Assembly: GCF_000711695.1 (NCBI RefSeq)
Contig: NW_013546977.1
Coordinates: 62,001 to 126,000, forward strand
Length of the DNA: 64,000 bases
Source of the DNA: Tilletiaria anomala UBC 951
Taxonomy: Eukaryota > Basidiomycota > Exobasidiomycetes > Georgefischeriales > Tilletiariaceae
Direction: 5' to 3'
Part shown: in pieces, positions 11,287 through 22,392 of the stretch
How positions within the stretch are numbered: the stretch's first letter is position 1
Layout: the number at the start of each line of letters is the position of its first letter
Notes under the pieces: model-generated
The model's database searches: none
What the model saw: the letters and a program-made list of their open reading frames with translations, nothing else
Told to the model about the DNA's origin: nothing
Made by a program: the position numbers and the translations under genes

Positions 11287-12861
11287 CTAGCTAGACGGCA
11301 CACGGCGCTGTAGCAAGGATATCAGATGATTTTGTGGCTGTACTTGCATCTCCGCGTCCCGTCTGCCGCATTCGGGCGTGTATGACGCTTGATGACGACC
11401 AGCACCACGCGGCGCGTTCTGCTTCCTCCACGTGGTGGCGGCGGCGGTACTGTACCTGAAGCCCGTCGTGTGGTGTACGCCGCGGGCCACGTCGCAATCG
11501 CTCTCTACGTCTGCGTCTGCGTCTGCTTCTGCTTCTGGGCTGTGGACTTTGCCTTCATTTCGATAGTCGATGTCGATGTCGTCGGCGGAAGAGGGCGAGC
11601 CGCGAAGATGTGCTTGTCGGCATCGTTCCAAATGGGACCCATGAATGAGTGGCTTGCGATTGAGCCGCCGTCCGCGCTGCTGCTGCTCCTCACCCTGCTC
11701 GTTCTGAAGCACGAGCATGAGCGTGGCGACGCTGATGCCAGCTGCGCACCGCCTCTTTCCCTGATCGCACGCATCGACCTCCGGTCCTTGCGAGTAAGGG
11801 GTGGGAGAAGACGAAGGGGCGAAGTGTATCGATGTGGTAACGCTCGATTGAGAAGACACTGAGGAGCATAGCGACGGCGCAGAAGAGAAGGAAGCACAAG
11901 ACGTCATGGACAAGCCGCCGCCGCAGTTGTCCTCACTTTCGCCTGCATCTTCATTTTCTGAATGTCCATAACTAGTCAGTGGAGACGACCACGATTGCGA
12001 CGGCAGATTGTGGTACGGTGGACTGCTGCTACTGCTGCTGCTGCTACTGCTGCTACTACAGCTACTGCTGCTCCCAGCGCTATCGCTGCTGGACTGCCAT
12101 TCCATATTTCCGTTCGCAATGTACTGCGGTGAGCTGGTTGGGCAACCATGCTCCCGGTCGCTGTCGCTGCAGCTTCCTTCGTACTCGCTCTCGGGTTCGT
12201 TTTCATTGTCGTTTTCGTCCTCGACGAGCAGAACCAGACCTTGCGGAAGATCGACTTTGCTAGGCTCGGGCTCGACGATCTTGAGGCTAGGCGAGCGTGC
12301 CATGGGCTCCGCATGGGGAGGCTGCTGCTGCTGTTTCTTTTCTTGCTGCTCCAGCTCCGCTAGTTGAGCAGACTGGGCGTGCAAAGCGTGTACGTCCTCC
12401 CAAAGCTCCATGAACGCGTAGCCCTTGGGCCCGCCGCGGTAGCGCCCGATGAGGCGGTCGTCCGCGCCGCCGTAGACGCCGACCACGGGGTAGCAGTAGC
12501 GCTTCTGCCAGTAGATCCCGCCTTCCTCCCAGCCGATCTCCTCGGTGCGCAGCGGAACGTACAGCCAGCGGCTGCTCAGGTCCTGTTCCGGCACGCGCGG
12601 CGACTTGCACGACGGCGCGCTCGGCTTGGTCAGCTTCAGCATCGGCGGCCGCGACGGCGGTACGCGCATGCTCCGAGGCACTGCAAAAGTCGTATTGGCC
12701 TCTGCGCTGCTGCTGTTGGTATATTCTGACGCGGCGACGATCGTGATGGGGTGGGTGCGCACGGGCACCGCGGTACGACGCTGCTGCTGCCGTTCCGCAT
12801 CGATCATGGATGGCATCTCCGCTGCCGGGCTCGTACACGGTGCAGCAGCAAGGACCGACAT
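11287..12861 (-). CDS. Ser-rich protein of unknown function
   Basis: Single-exon frame of 524 residues with an ATG at 12861. I do not recognise the family. The only part that looks folded is at about residues 88-160, with a Trp/Tyr/Gly-rich sequence (RWLYVPLRTEEIGWEEGG, then YWQKRYCYPVVGVYGG and RLIGRYRGGPKGYAF). This is followed by a short Gln/Glu helix with a poly-Gln run. The remainder is acidic and Ser-rich, including a long Ser run encoded by imperfect GCT/ACT (minus-strand AGC/AGT) repeats at about 12,010-12,075. It is flanked by unusually long intergenic regions on both sides (1.6 and 2.3 kb), which in fungi often goes with regulated genes. The opposite strand also reads open through the Ser tract, a repeat artefact. 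Confidence 0.65.
   Translation of the reverse strand: MSVLAAAPCTSPAAEMPSMIDAERQQQRRTAVPVRTHPITIVAASEYTNSSSAEANTTFAVPRSMRVPPSRPPMLKLTKPSAPSCKSPRVPEQDLSSRWLYVPLRTEEIGWEEGGIYWQKRYCYPVVGVYGGADDRLIGRYRGGPKGYAFMELWEDVHALHAQSAQLAELEQQEKKQQQQPPHAEPMARSPSLKIVEPEPSKVDLPQGLVLLVEDENDNENEPESEYEGSCSDSDREHGCPTSSPQYIANGNMEWQSSSDSAGSSSSCSSSSSSSSSSSSPPYHNLPSQSWSSPLTSYGHSENEDAGESEDNCGGGLSMTSCASFSSAPSLCSSVSSQSSVTTSIHFAPSSSPTPYSQGPEVDACDQGKRRCAAGISVATLMLVLQNEQGEEQQQRGRRLNRKPLIHGSHLERCRQAHLRGSPSSADDIDIDYRNEGKVHSPEAEADADADVESDCDVARGVHHTTGFRYSTAAATTWRKQNAPRGAGRHQASYTPECGRRDAEMQVQPQNHLISLLQRRVPSS
12010..12075. repeat. Imperfect CTG/CTA trinucleotide tract (coding poly-Ser)
   Basis: A run of CTGCTGCTACTG-type triplets on the plus strand encodes Ser residues in the minus-strand gene. 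It is a likely site of length polymorphism. Confidence 0.8.
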
Positions 12862-15136
12862 GTCGAGCGGGAGTTTTGAGGTTGCTTTGCTCGAAGCCGA
12901 TGAGAGAGGCTGATGGGTCCGGTTGAAGAGACAAGGTTCCAGCCTTGCCCACTCCGCGTTCTTCTACTACTTGCCTCCTTGTTCTGCGTGTGCGACGATG
13001 GTTGATGGGCGAACTGCTTGTAATGTGGTGGAGGTCTAGTAGGTGTCGCCAATGGTATAAGGGGGAAGGGGTGGCGGAACAGGTCGTTGCCTTCTATATC
13101 TTCTCTTCGCTCGCTGACAACACGGTGTGGACGCACGGTCTCTGTCATCAGGCGCAGTCGTCGTCGACGTCAGCACGGCCCGACACACGACGCAGATGGG
13201 ACCCACCAGTGTGAGAGTTACTAGCAGTGTAGATGCCTTTGCCAGTCCGCAAGATGAGCGAGCAGCCATCGACCGCTGATCCGTATGTGCGCGACAGATG
13301 ACGACGGAGAAGTCAGCCTGTGAGTACCCGGTGCGTGACAGTGGGAGGGAGATGGTTCATGGGGATATGTCAAGATCTGCGCAGGGGGGGTTGTTGGGCC
13401 AACAGCAGTAGCAGCATCTCCTCCTCTTCCAGCACCACCATCATCCGTCCTCAGTTGACTGCAGCGCCATGCAGGTGTTGGCTGGTGAAAGCGTTCAACG
13501 CGTCGCGCTCGATGCGATCGGGGGTGACAGAGCGACGCTGGGGGCGGATGGTAACAGGCGGATCAATGTTGCGCATGAGGCTATGAGCATCTGAAGATGG
13601 AAAATGAGGAGAGTTTCAAGCCGACCGAGACAGTCTGCATCCGACCTAGCCAAGCCAGCAGTCGGCCGGGTGTAGGAGGAGAATCGCTGGGCGACTGACT
13701 GGGCGACGGCCAAAAGGGGGAATAGATCCGTCTCTGCTTGGCCTCTCCCCAGCGCAGCGCTGTGAACCGGACTGGGGTTCCAACGCCAGCAGGCACTCGG
13801 GAGTGATGCTACTGGCATTGTAGGAGCGAGCTCTCGATCATTTTTTTAGTTTCCCTTTCACGTTTTGTTTTGACTGGGCTGGGGGGAAGAGGACGAAGAA
13901 CCAGGGTTTAGCCTGCCTGCATGTGCGCTCTGCAGACCATTCTTTTCACAGGACATGAAGAGCGTCCATTTTGGATTTGTCATGTTCTGATTCTATTCTG
14001 CTGTGTGATTCAGCTGGGTGTCCTGTCCCGTAGGAGCAGATGGGCTGGTTGGTACGCATGCAATCTTCTGGGTTGGCCTGTCGCTTCGCGGGCTGGGCTG
14101 GGCTGGCTGTTGAATGATCGCACTGCCTCAATCCCTCTCTATTTCTCACTCGTGAAGGTGGGGTTGCGCGTCGGGCAGTCGGCGTGCGCGTTGGCGTCAT
14201 CGCCTCCCGCCCAGTGCCCGTGCCCACGCTACCACACCAGTGTTGAGTGACCAGCCAGGGTGCAGCAGCAGGCAGGTGCGGGGCACTGCATTGCACCGCA
14301 CCACACCGTATTGGAGCTGGTTGAGTTGGTCCCCAGGTTGAATCGAATCGAGAGGCCCGCAACAACTCACCCTGTGCGTCTCTTGTGCGAGGCACTGCAC
14401 TGCAGCGCAGCGTAGCTCAGTACCTCAGCTCCACTCCCTGGCTAATGGCCACCCTCCAGCATGCATCCGTCATCCAACGGCCCGCTTGGCGCTGGTTCCC
14501 TTCCATCGGCTTACCTCGTCGCTGATGATCGCTCTGCCGTCTCAGCGAGGGCACAGCGCAGCAGCTGCGGCGAAGGCAACGGGAAATGCTGGATGATGAA
14601 AGATTTGTCCCCAATCTCAGCGAAATATGGGCTGCACCACTTGGATCAGAACGACGGGTGCATCGTGTGCGTATGCATGCATGGTCATCGCCTGTGGCCC
14701 GCTTGAGAACCTGCCCTCGGATGATCCAAACACCACTCGCGCTTGAGCGCGAGAGCATCAAACCTGCATTTTCACCAGCTTCGAACAGCGTGCGTATCCA
14801 GCATCCGAGTAAGACTTCATCCTTCATTTATTCGCCCACCATACTTGGGGTGATGATACAGTGAACAAGAATTGTCGAACAGATTGGCAGCATGTATATT
14901 GAATTGAATTGGATTGGATGAGATGGAATCGGACTGAAATGGCACCGCGCGGTATGTACGGGCGCTTTGTTTCGTTCGGCGTGCACATCGCAGAAGGAGC
15001 ATGGATGTTGATGAAGTTTGGATAGGAGGGATGAACGCGGGCGGGTATCAAATGTCTTGAAATTGGCGATGATGTTGTCGTGTCGTTTCATGACCGTGAT
15101 GCAACTCTCCTTTTCTTCGGGCTCAAGCGCAGGCCC
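12862..15136. other. Long intergenic region, no gene seen
   Basis: About 2.3 kb lies upstream of the Ser-rich gene and downstream of the BRCT gene. Contents seen: a short GGCTG repeat (14091-14108), a 19-base element at 14283-14301 that recurs inverted at 32,856-32,874, and a GAATT/GGATT-rich patch near 14,895-14,925. The open frames here (for example 13946-14395 minus) carry no motif. Confidence 0.45.
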
Positions 15137-18100
15137 TCACTCCGCCTCGCTGCAAACGGACATATCGTCCGCATGGCGGACCCTGAGCCCGAGCGGGCTC
15201 GGCGCAGCCGGCGCATGCACGAGCGACTTGCGACGAGCCTTATCCACCTCTGCCGCTGTCCTGCTCGGACTGGCAAGCGCCATCATCGGCGCCTGCTTTG
15301 GCGCCATGTTGACTCGTTTCTGCGCGCAGCCGAGCGTTCAGCGTGCAGTCCGTGTATCAGGAGACGCATGCAATAACAGGATGCGTTCACCACTCACCTT
15401 GGAATGGAAGACTGCCTCCTTGCCGACCTCGATGAGGTACGGCTCCTCGTCCACCTTCTTGCCCTCCTCGATGCACTTGACGACCCACTGCACACCGACG
15501 ACGAAAGGCTTGGGCTCCGGCTGCGCACGGAACGCATGCAACGTCGACGGCTTGCCGCTCTTGTAGACAATGTGCGTCAGGTGCCGATCGCTCGACCCGA
15601 GGCGCAAGACCACCTTTGCGCCGGCGCTCTTCAGCATTTCTACCCATGTGCTGCTCGCGTCCGTCCCGTCAAGGTCGCGCACGTCGACGAGGATCGCGAG
15701 CCCGCGCAGCGAGCGCGTCCGCCGCTCGCGCTGGTACGCCAACACCGCGCTCACCTGAACGCTGCTGCTGTTCCCGGCTCCCGCGACGGTGACGCCGGAC
15801 GAATTGTGCTCGTCGCGCGAGGCCTCCATCGACGTCTCGCCGCGCTTCGCTGGCATGTACCCGCGCAGCGAGCGGCGGCGTGCAGCCTTTTCGGCGCGCA
15901 TGGCCGCCCGCTGCGCGGCATGCTCCTCTGAGCCACGTCCATCGGCGTCCTTCTGCAGCGCCTCTAACGCTAGTCGCTCAATGTCGTCATCCGCGCTGGC
16001 ACACCTCGACGCCCCCTCGCCCTCGTCCCCTTCGACATGGCGCCCAAGGAAGGTCATCGTCTTGCGCCGCGCGCTTCGGACCTCGTCCGACTTGGATGGT
16101 GTCATGCACGGAGTCGACGTCGCGCGCTCGCCATCCGCATCGTCTTCAAGCGCCAGGCCGCTCGTCATACTGCTCACTTGCACCGATGCAGAGCGTCGCA
16201 TGGGCCCTTGCATGCGCGAAGGGGCTGCGCTCGGGCATCGCCGGCCCATGCCGAGACCTAGGGCACCGCCAGCAGCGCCTGCGGCGCTGGCCGAGGCAAT
16301 TGGGGGCGTCGAATCGCGCTCGCGTCGAAGCTCAGTTTGGCTCCCGAGGCGGTCCAAAACACTGGATGCCGCCTCTGACAGGTTCCAGGATGTCAACCCT
16401 GACAGGTCCGCTCTGCGTGACCCGAGCGATGGGATGCGCCGGTGGCTAACAGACGACTGTAATATGGACGGCACATATGCGGAGCTGCTTCTGTCCGCAG
16501 CTGAGCCTTCATCACCGCTTCTCCCTGTTCCTACATTCCCCATGCTGGCTTTGCCGCTGTCCTTCGCCCCACCTTTGACGTTGGAGAGAGTGGCAGGTGT
16601 CGGAAGCATGCGCTGCGAAGCGAGACCGCCAGAAGTGAGCGTTGAGGCGCTGCTGGTCGTCATCTCCTTGCTTGTACCCTCATGCTCCTGGGCTGTCAAG
16701 ACCAAGCGATGACGGGTACGTCGTCGCTCAGCACTCTCGCCGAGCTCCCTCAGTGCTGCTGATTCCGCTACGGCTCCTCCTATTCTTGGTGCCTGCCGCG
16801 CATCGCCCGCTACCCGAAGCCTTGAAGCTTCCAGAGCCCGCTTGGCTCGCTCTGTAGCCATGGATGGGGCCGAGCTGCTACTGCTGCTGTTGTTGCTTCG
16901 CGTCTCCGTGCTCAGTCCATTGATCCTGCTCTCCGTGCGCGGAATCGACGTGGGCGCGGCTGCAGTCGCGGACGCCGCTTGGCGATTAGCGAGCGCCCCG
17001 CAGCGGCTGGTGCGGCTCGCAGATGCATCCCCACCGGAGACCTTGCGTCTTTCTTCTTGTCGCGACGCCAGTCTGCGGGCTGAATCCGCGTCTATGGCCT
17101 CGAGTGCTCGTGCAGACCCAGGCCTAGCTACAGCCGCTTCGTACGCATGTCTGCTCGGCTTGCTGGCTTCTTCCGTCGTACCTCGGGCTCGAGGCAGGAC
17201 CGGTAACTGCTCTGACTTGCCCAACGGCCCCTTCGTGAAGATTTCGCCATTCGCATGCCTGTCTTTTGTCGGGGATAACGGCCGCGACTGCGGGTGCTGC
17301 GACGGTCGGCTATTGGAACCATGCGCCGAAGTAGACAGGGCTGCAGCTCTTTGTGGGCTAGCTCGAAGCAGTGCAATCTCGTCAGCGCCGCAATCATCTT
17401 CATCTTCAGTATCTTCCGCGAATTCGTCAAAATCCGCCTCTGCATGTCTGTGCTCTATTGCGTCTAAATGCAGATGGTGAAATGGTGTGTGATGGGCCTT
17501 GCGTGCGTCTGCATCCGGTGCCTTCATGGTTGCGGGTGCGGTTACCATAGCAGCGGATAAGCCCACTGGCACATCTGACCGTGGGCGCCCAGTGGACATG
17601 ATGGATCGTGACGACGGCGGTGGACGAACGGGCGATGTGCTGGCCATGGGTACGTGCCCTGGTGGGATATCCGCGCCTGGCTTGCCGGGGCTTGATGATC
17701 TGATGGGCGAGCTGGAAGACGTCCTGTACGTTACAGCAGCCGATGAATCAGGCGCATTCGGGGGACTGCCTACGTGGTACCTTGACGGGATCTGGTAGCG
17801 CGGCTTCTCTTCTGGTGCTGCTGCCACGGCGGAAGCATTGTCTTTGGTGGGCGAGGAATTTGCCTTTTTTGATGGATGACGAGACACATGGGACGAGAAG
17901 CTGGTGAGTGTTCTCCTCGACTCTGCTGAAGGGGTTCGTGAAGCAATTGGTCTGCTAGTCGACTTAGTGACAGGAGGCTTGGATGCGCTCAACGGCGCAT
18001 AGGATCGTGGTGTGGCAGATGAGTGGATCACTCGGATGGACGAAGCAGCCTGGGTACTGGAATGGCCATCTGCCCGAGTTTCTTTCAAGCGGTTGCTAAG

Positions 18101-18814
18101 CGAGAATGGCTTTGGAATCGTCAACTGCTTTACAGGGCTGACAGGCCGTGATGCTGGCTGCTGATGACGTTGGTGCACAGGCCCCTTGGTAGGGCTGAGC
18201 GAGCGGAAAATGCCTCTCTCGGAAGCTTTTGTCGGCGAGATGCTGAACTCTCTCTTGCGATGCGGCTTCTCCGGTGAAACCACATACCTGGTTCGCGCAA
18301 AGGGCGTGTTGTCGGCAGTGGTATGGTACATGTCGGGTGCAACGACGTCCCTGCGCCGATACACTTGGTCTTGAGATTCCTTCAGAGGCGACCGAACGCT
18401 TCGAGAAGATCCTCTTTCTGGTAGGCGTGGAGTCTGTGGAGCGCCTCCATCGTTGTGCTTGATCTGGCCGCCTCCTTGGATTCTGCCACTAATCGAGTTA
18501 CGAAGAGCCTCGGCTCGAGGATCGAGGTCCAGGTCGCCCGTCAAGCCATCGCTAGCTTCCATAATCCTGGTTGTAGTATGCTTTAGGTAAGGATCTTCGT
18601 CATCTGCTTCTTCTGTACACCCATCCCCGTCTGTGTTTCCATCGCCGACGCCGGCTCTCCTCTGCCCTATCGCCAGGGAGCCAAGCCCTTTCCTCGGGCT
18701 GCCAGAGATGCCATGCCGCGCCATCGAGCGCGTCTTGCGCCTCGGTGCATCAGCCACGGCGAGCGCGACATTGCTGCGTGAGCGAGGTGGCCGCCCACTG
18801 ATGGTGGAATTCAT
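15137..18814 (-). CDS. Large disordered protein with C-terminal BRCT domain
   Basis: Two exons: 18814-15398 and 15319-15137 (78-bp intron with GTGAGT donor and GCGCAG acceptor, phase 0), 1199 residues. Residues 1 to about 1030 are Ser/Arg/Pro-rich with many SP and TP dipeptides (SPTK, SPEK, SPVR), consistent with a phosphorylated nuclear scaffold. A BRCT domain spans about 1035-1139: LVDVRDLDG strand, a central LTHIVYKSG motif and the signature Trp in GVQWVVKCIEEGKKVDEEPY. The short last exon encodes a basic RRKS/PAAPSPLGLR tail, also seen at the end of related fungal single-BRCT proteins as I remember them. A role in DNA-damage signalling or chromosome structure (microcephalin-like) is plausible for BRCT proteins but not shown here. 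ACGCGT and CACGTG lie about 430-450 bp upstream. Confidence 0.85.
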
Positions 18815-20060
18815 GCTCGCCTATGCGCTACCGGCAAGCGTGCAAGTTGGGTCAGAAGCCCCACACTGCTCACTTCCTCGCCTGTTTCGATCCTCGATTT
18901 GGGCTTTTTGCAACCATTAGAAGGCCGCGGGCGATGGGTAGACCGGCAATTATTGTGCTTTCCCTGCAACTGTAGCCTCGGAAGCTTTTGCCATGTCTGG
19001 CTCGTGGCACAAGGGACAGAAGATGGTGTATGCTTTGTGTCAGTATATGATCATTAAAGCGGTGTTGCTTATTAGACTTGGGAAGCGCGTGTGTCTGTGT
19101 GTTGCACTCCCTCATCGTCGCCTCGGCGACGGCGGCTGGAGAGAGAACAACACGAGAAATCCAAGCACAGGCGGTCTGCCGCTTTCCGCCTTAACACTGC
19201 CTAGCTGCCTGTCTGTAAAAAAGGATACGCGACGCGCATTGATCGCACGTGACTCGCAAGCAACACGCGTTCCGAATCCCGCGCGCCGCAGCGCTTTTCA
19301 ACAACAGGGTTCCGCCCCGCCCTGTTTTTTTCCGGCCGACAAATTGCGGACAAGCAACACTGTTCACGAGTGCTGCCTGGGCAGTTGCATTGACCAGGAC
19401 CGGACAAGGGGTGGTTGGGCGGATAACAAGAAATGCATCCACCACCAACATACATATACATAGTATTGATGACTACTACTTAAACGCCTTGCTCTCTATA
19501 CAAGCATGCAAAAGTCCCAATACATATCGCTTAGGAAGGGATGCGTTCTGTGTCAACTGCTGTACGGATGATTGCTCGAAAATGAATCGCTTGAAATGTG
19601 GATGCTGTGGTGGACCCAAGCTTTGAAAGTAGTGTTGCTTTGTGTGGTCGGAATGCTTGATCTGGGTTTAGTTCTGGTCAGCCCGACTGGCGAAACCGCT
19701 TGCGAATTGTGCATCGACAGCCCGAGCTTGGGGATGTGTCAACGCTTTCTCCTTCCCACCTGGATGCATCCACCTCTGCCCAGCCCATCCCCAGCATCCT
19801 TGGCCTCATCACCAGGCTGCTTCGTCCTTCCTTCATATTTGTATCCTCGTCCGTCCTAGCCCGGATGCCCAACCTCTAGGCAAGCCGCATTGTTGCACCG
19901 TTCCCCCCAGAGCTGCCACCGCGACCTATACTTTGCCCCCAACACAACCCCGTCCAGCGGGTATCAACCCACTGCATCCATTCAAGAGGCCAACTATCAC
20001 CCAGAGTAACAGGCTGGGGGGCTGCGGTCACCTCGCTGCAATCTGGATTGCAACGAAATC
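18815..20060. promoter_or_regulatory. Divergent promoter region, BRCT gene / HFI1
   Basis: This 1.25-kb gap lies between two divergent genes. It holds a CACGTG E-box at 19246-19251 and an ACGCGT at 19265-19270, 14 bases apart. No open frame here looks coding. Confidence 0.45.
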
Positions 20061-22150
20061 ATGCCCGCTCAAATACTCTCGGCGGCAGCTGCACCCAAGC
20101 TACAGCGGGTCGACACTCTCGACCTCAAGGATAAGCTGACTAAGGCTCTCGGTCCACGATCCCCGGTGTACTGGCAAGGCCTTCGAGACTTCTGCAGCGC
20201 CCGACTCACCCGATCCGAATTCGAAGAGCAAGCCCAAAAGCTGCTGAAGAGCGAACATGGTGTGTACCTAGTCGGACCTTGCATCCACTTGTAATTGGCA
20301 CAAAGGAGTTGCGAGCGCATAATCCTGACCCCGGCCCCTTTGCACCACCCATCACACAGTACATCTACACAATTCGCTTCTATTGGGACTGCTATACAAT
20401 GCGAGTCCCGGCGTCCCAGGCCCGTCATCCACAACCGCAGCCAAGAGCACTCGCAAGGCCGGCGGCAGCGAGATTGATCATGGAGAAGACAAGGCGAGTC
20501 CACGGAAGCGGATGCGCCTCCTTGTCGCCGGCCTCAACAAGAAGGAACGCAGCCGTCTCAAGAGCCTCGCAAAAGGCGGAAAAGGCGGCATCGGCTCTAC
20601 ATCCAGCGAAAAGGCCAACCTCGACTGGGCCGGTGCAGGCGCTGACTTATTGGAGAAGAAGCGAAAAGAAGACGAGCGCAAGAAGGCTCTCGAAGACAAG
20701 AAGCGATATCGCGAAGCGCAGACTGCAGTCGGTGCTATGGACTGGCGGACAGAGACGCTGCATCGATATGAATCTGCAGAATCCGCCAGACGCAGACTTC
20801 CGCTAAGTGAGTGCATGCTACAGAAGGCCAATCGTATCAAGAGCTGGCGTGCTCACAACCACTTTCTTTGCCCCTTACACAGGCGTTCAGCAAGCGCTTT
20901 CTCGGGGAATGACAACACCGTTGTGCATCCACACCAAGGAGCTTCCTACAATTGAGTCATTGCGAGACAGGATGACCATGCATGCTGTGGAAAATGGGCT
21001 TCCCGGAGGAGTGCATCCACAGGCAGCTGCCATGGTCCTCACAGCTTTGCAGGTGGGCACCCATACCGTTGTGCCACGCTGCCTTTCCGCCTCCCTGACC
21101 TTCTTTGCTTCTCTCAACGCCCTCCAGAGCCATCTGCAAACCATCGCCGGCAGCGCCTTGGGCAAGGTTCGGTTCCATCCCGATGCATCCACCGCAACGC
21201 ACGATGTGGAACCGACTTTCCAGCTGGACGAGCCGCATCGCAGCACTCCAACTCCCATTGACCTCGACCGCGACTCACCAGCGCCACGCCTGGCGCTGGC
21301 TCGTGCGGATGGCAGCCCCACGCGCGCGCTCGTGCCGGACATGTCGTTCCGCACCAGCACGTACGGCGGCAGCTCGATGGGCGACACGTCGATGGTCTCA
21401 CTTGTCAGCACGGCTCCGACAAGCGCAAGCTTTGCTGCTGGCTCTGCAGCTTCGTCCGTCGGGGGCGCAGATGCGGATGGCGCGACCATGTCGGATGCCG
21501 GTCAAGGTGGTAGTGCCGACGGCGGCCCCCGTAACGACAAGGCATTCGGTGTCACGCTCTCAGACCTCTCCTTTCTTTTCGAGTCAGTCCCTCACACACT
21601 CGTGGAGCCTCTCGGCCTTGGCACGAGCGAGCGACTCTTGGCTCCCGATTGGGAGGAGGAAGAAGTCGATCGGCAGACGCGCACAGCAGCCGAGGCAGCA
21701 ATGGCCAAGGCAGCAAGGGAGACGGCGACAGCGAAGATGTCCGCAGCGCCAGCTAATGCGCCTCCGGAGGTGCTGTCGTCGGAACTCGTCACTTCCCTAG
21801 CAAGATCTCGGTTCGCCATCGACCAATCTGCGCCGCTCCGTCTCCTTGACCCCCGCACGTTCACCGAGACGCAGGCGCTGAAACTCGCGAAGCTTCATCC
21901 CAAGGATGGCAGCGCGAACAATCGACCAAGTGTCGGTGGCCTCAGCCTTGCCGCCTCGGCAACAGTCAGTGGTGCGGGCATCATTGCGTCTACATCGGCC
22001 GGCGTGGGTGACGCGGCGCCATCCTCGGATGCAAAGTCTGGCGGCAAGGCGGATGCCTTAACGGTGACCACGACGAAGCGCAAGGATGGTTCCAAAAACT
22101 CTCAGCTCTGGGAGGTTGTCGATCCTGTCGCGCTCCTCTCGCATATCTAA
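20061..22150 (+). CDS. HFI1: SAGA complex subunit Hfi1/Ada1
   Basis: Hfi1/Ada1 is a histone-fold structural subunit of the SAGA transcription coactivator. Exons: 20061-20259, 20360-20806, 20883-21052, 21128-22150, giving 612 residues. The N-terminal DLKDKLTKALG and YWQGLRDFCSARLTRSEFE segment is the typical start, and the first splice creates the family hallmark HNSLLLGLLYNAS. Exon 2 carries a basic KKERSRLKSL segment. Exon 3 has the histone-fold region with ELPTIESLRDRM and GLPGGVHPQAA, continuing after intron 3 with SHLQTIAGSALGKVR. Intron 3 is 75 nt, in frame and stop-free, so its removal rests on the GTGGGC/CTCCAG sites and on family spacing. The C-terminal half is Ala/Ser-rich and ends in DPVALLSHI. 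It converges on the GTPase gene. Confidence 0.92.
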
Positions 22151-22344
22151 TACTTTCTTGAAGAAACCGGTATAGACCGAACGCTCACTCTCCTTTACGC
22201 AAGCATGTTTTCCAAGCCTCCGATCACACTGTCCTTTTCGCTCTCTCTCCCTCTCCCGCTTTAACTGTGGTCATTGCTTGATCGCTGGTGCAATTTGCAA
22301 CTTGTCTGCTTGTACCCTAATGTGAACCTATAATACAACACGTG

Positions 22345-22374
22345 CATCATCATCATTGTCATCATCATCATCAC
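22345..22374. repeat. Short (ATC)n microsatellite
   Basis: CATCATCATCATTGTC followed by ATCATCATCATCAC lies in the 242-bp gap between the convergent HFI1 and GTPase genes. Confidence 0.8.
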
Positions 22375-22392
22375 TAAGTCATGGTGTCATTG

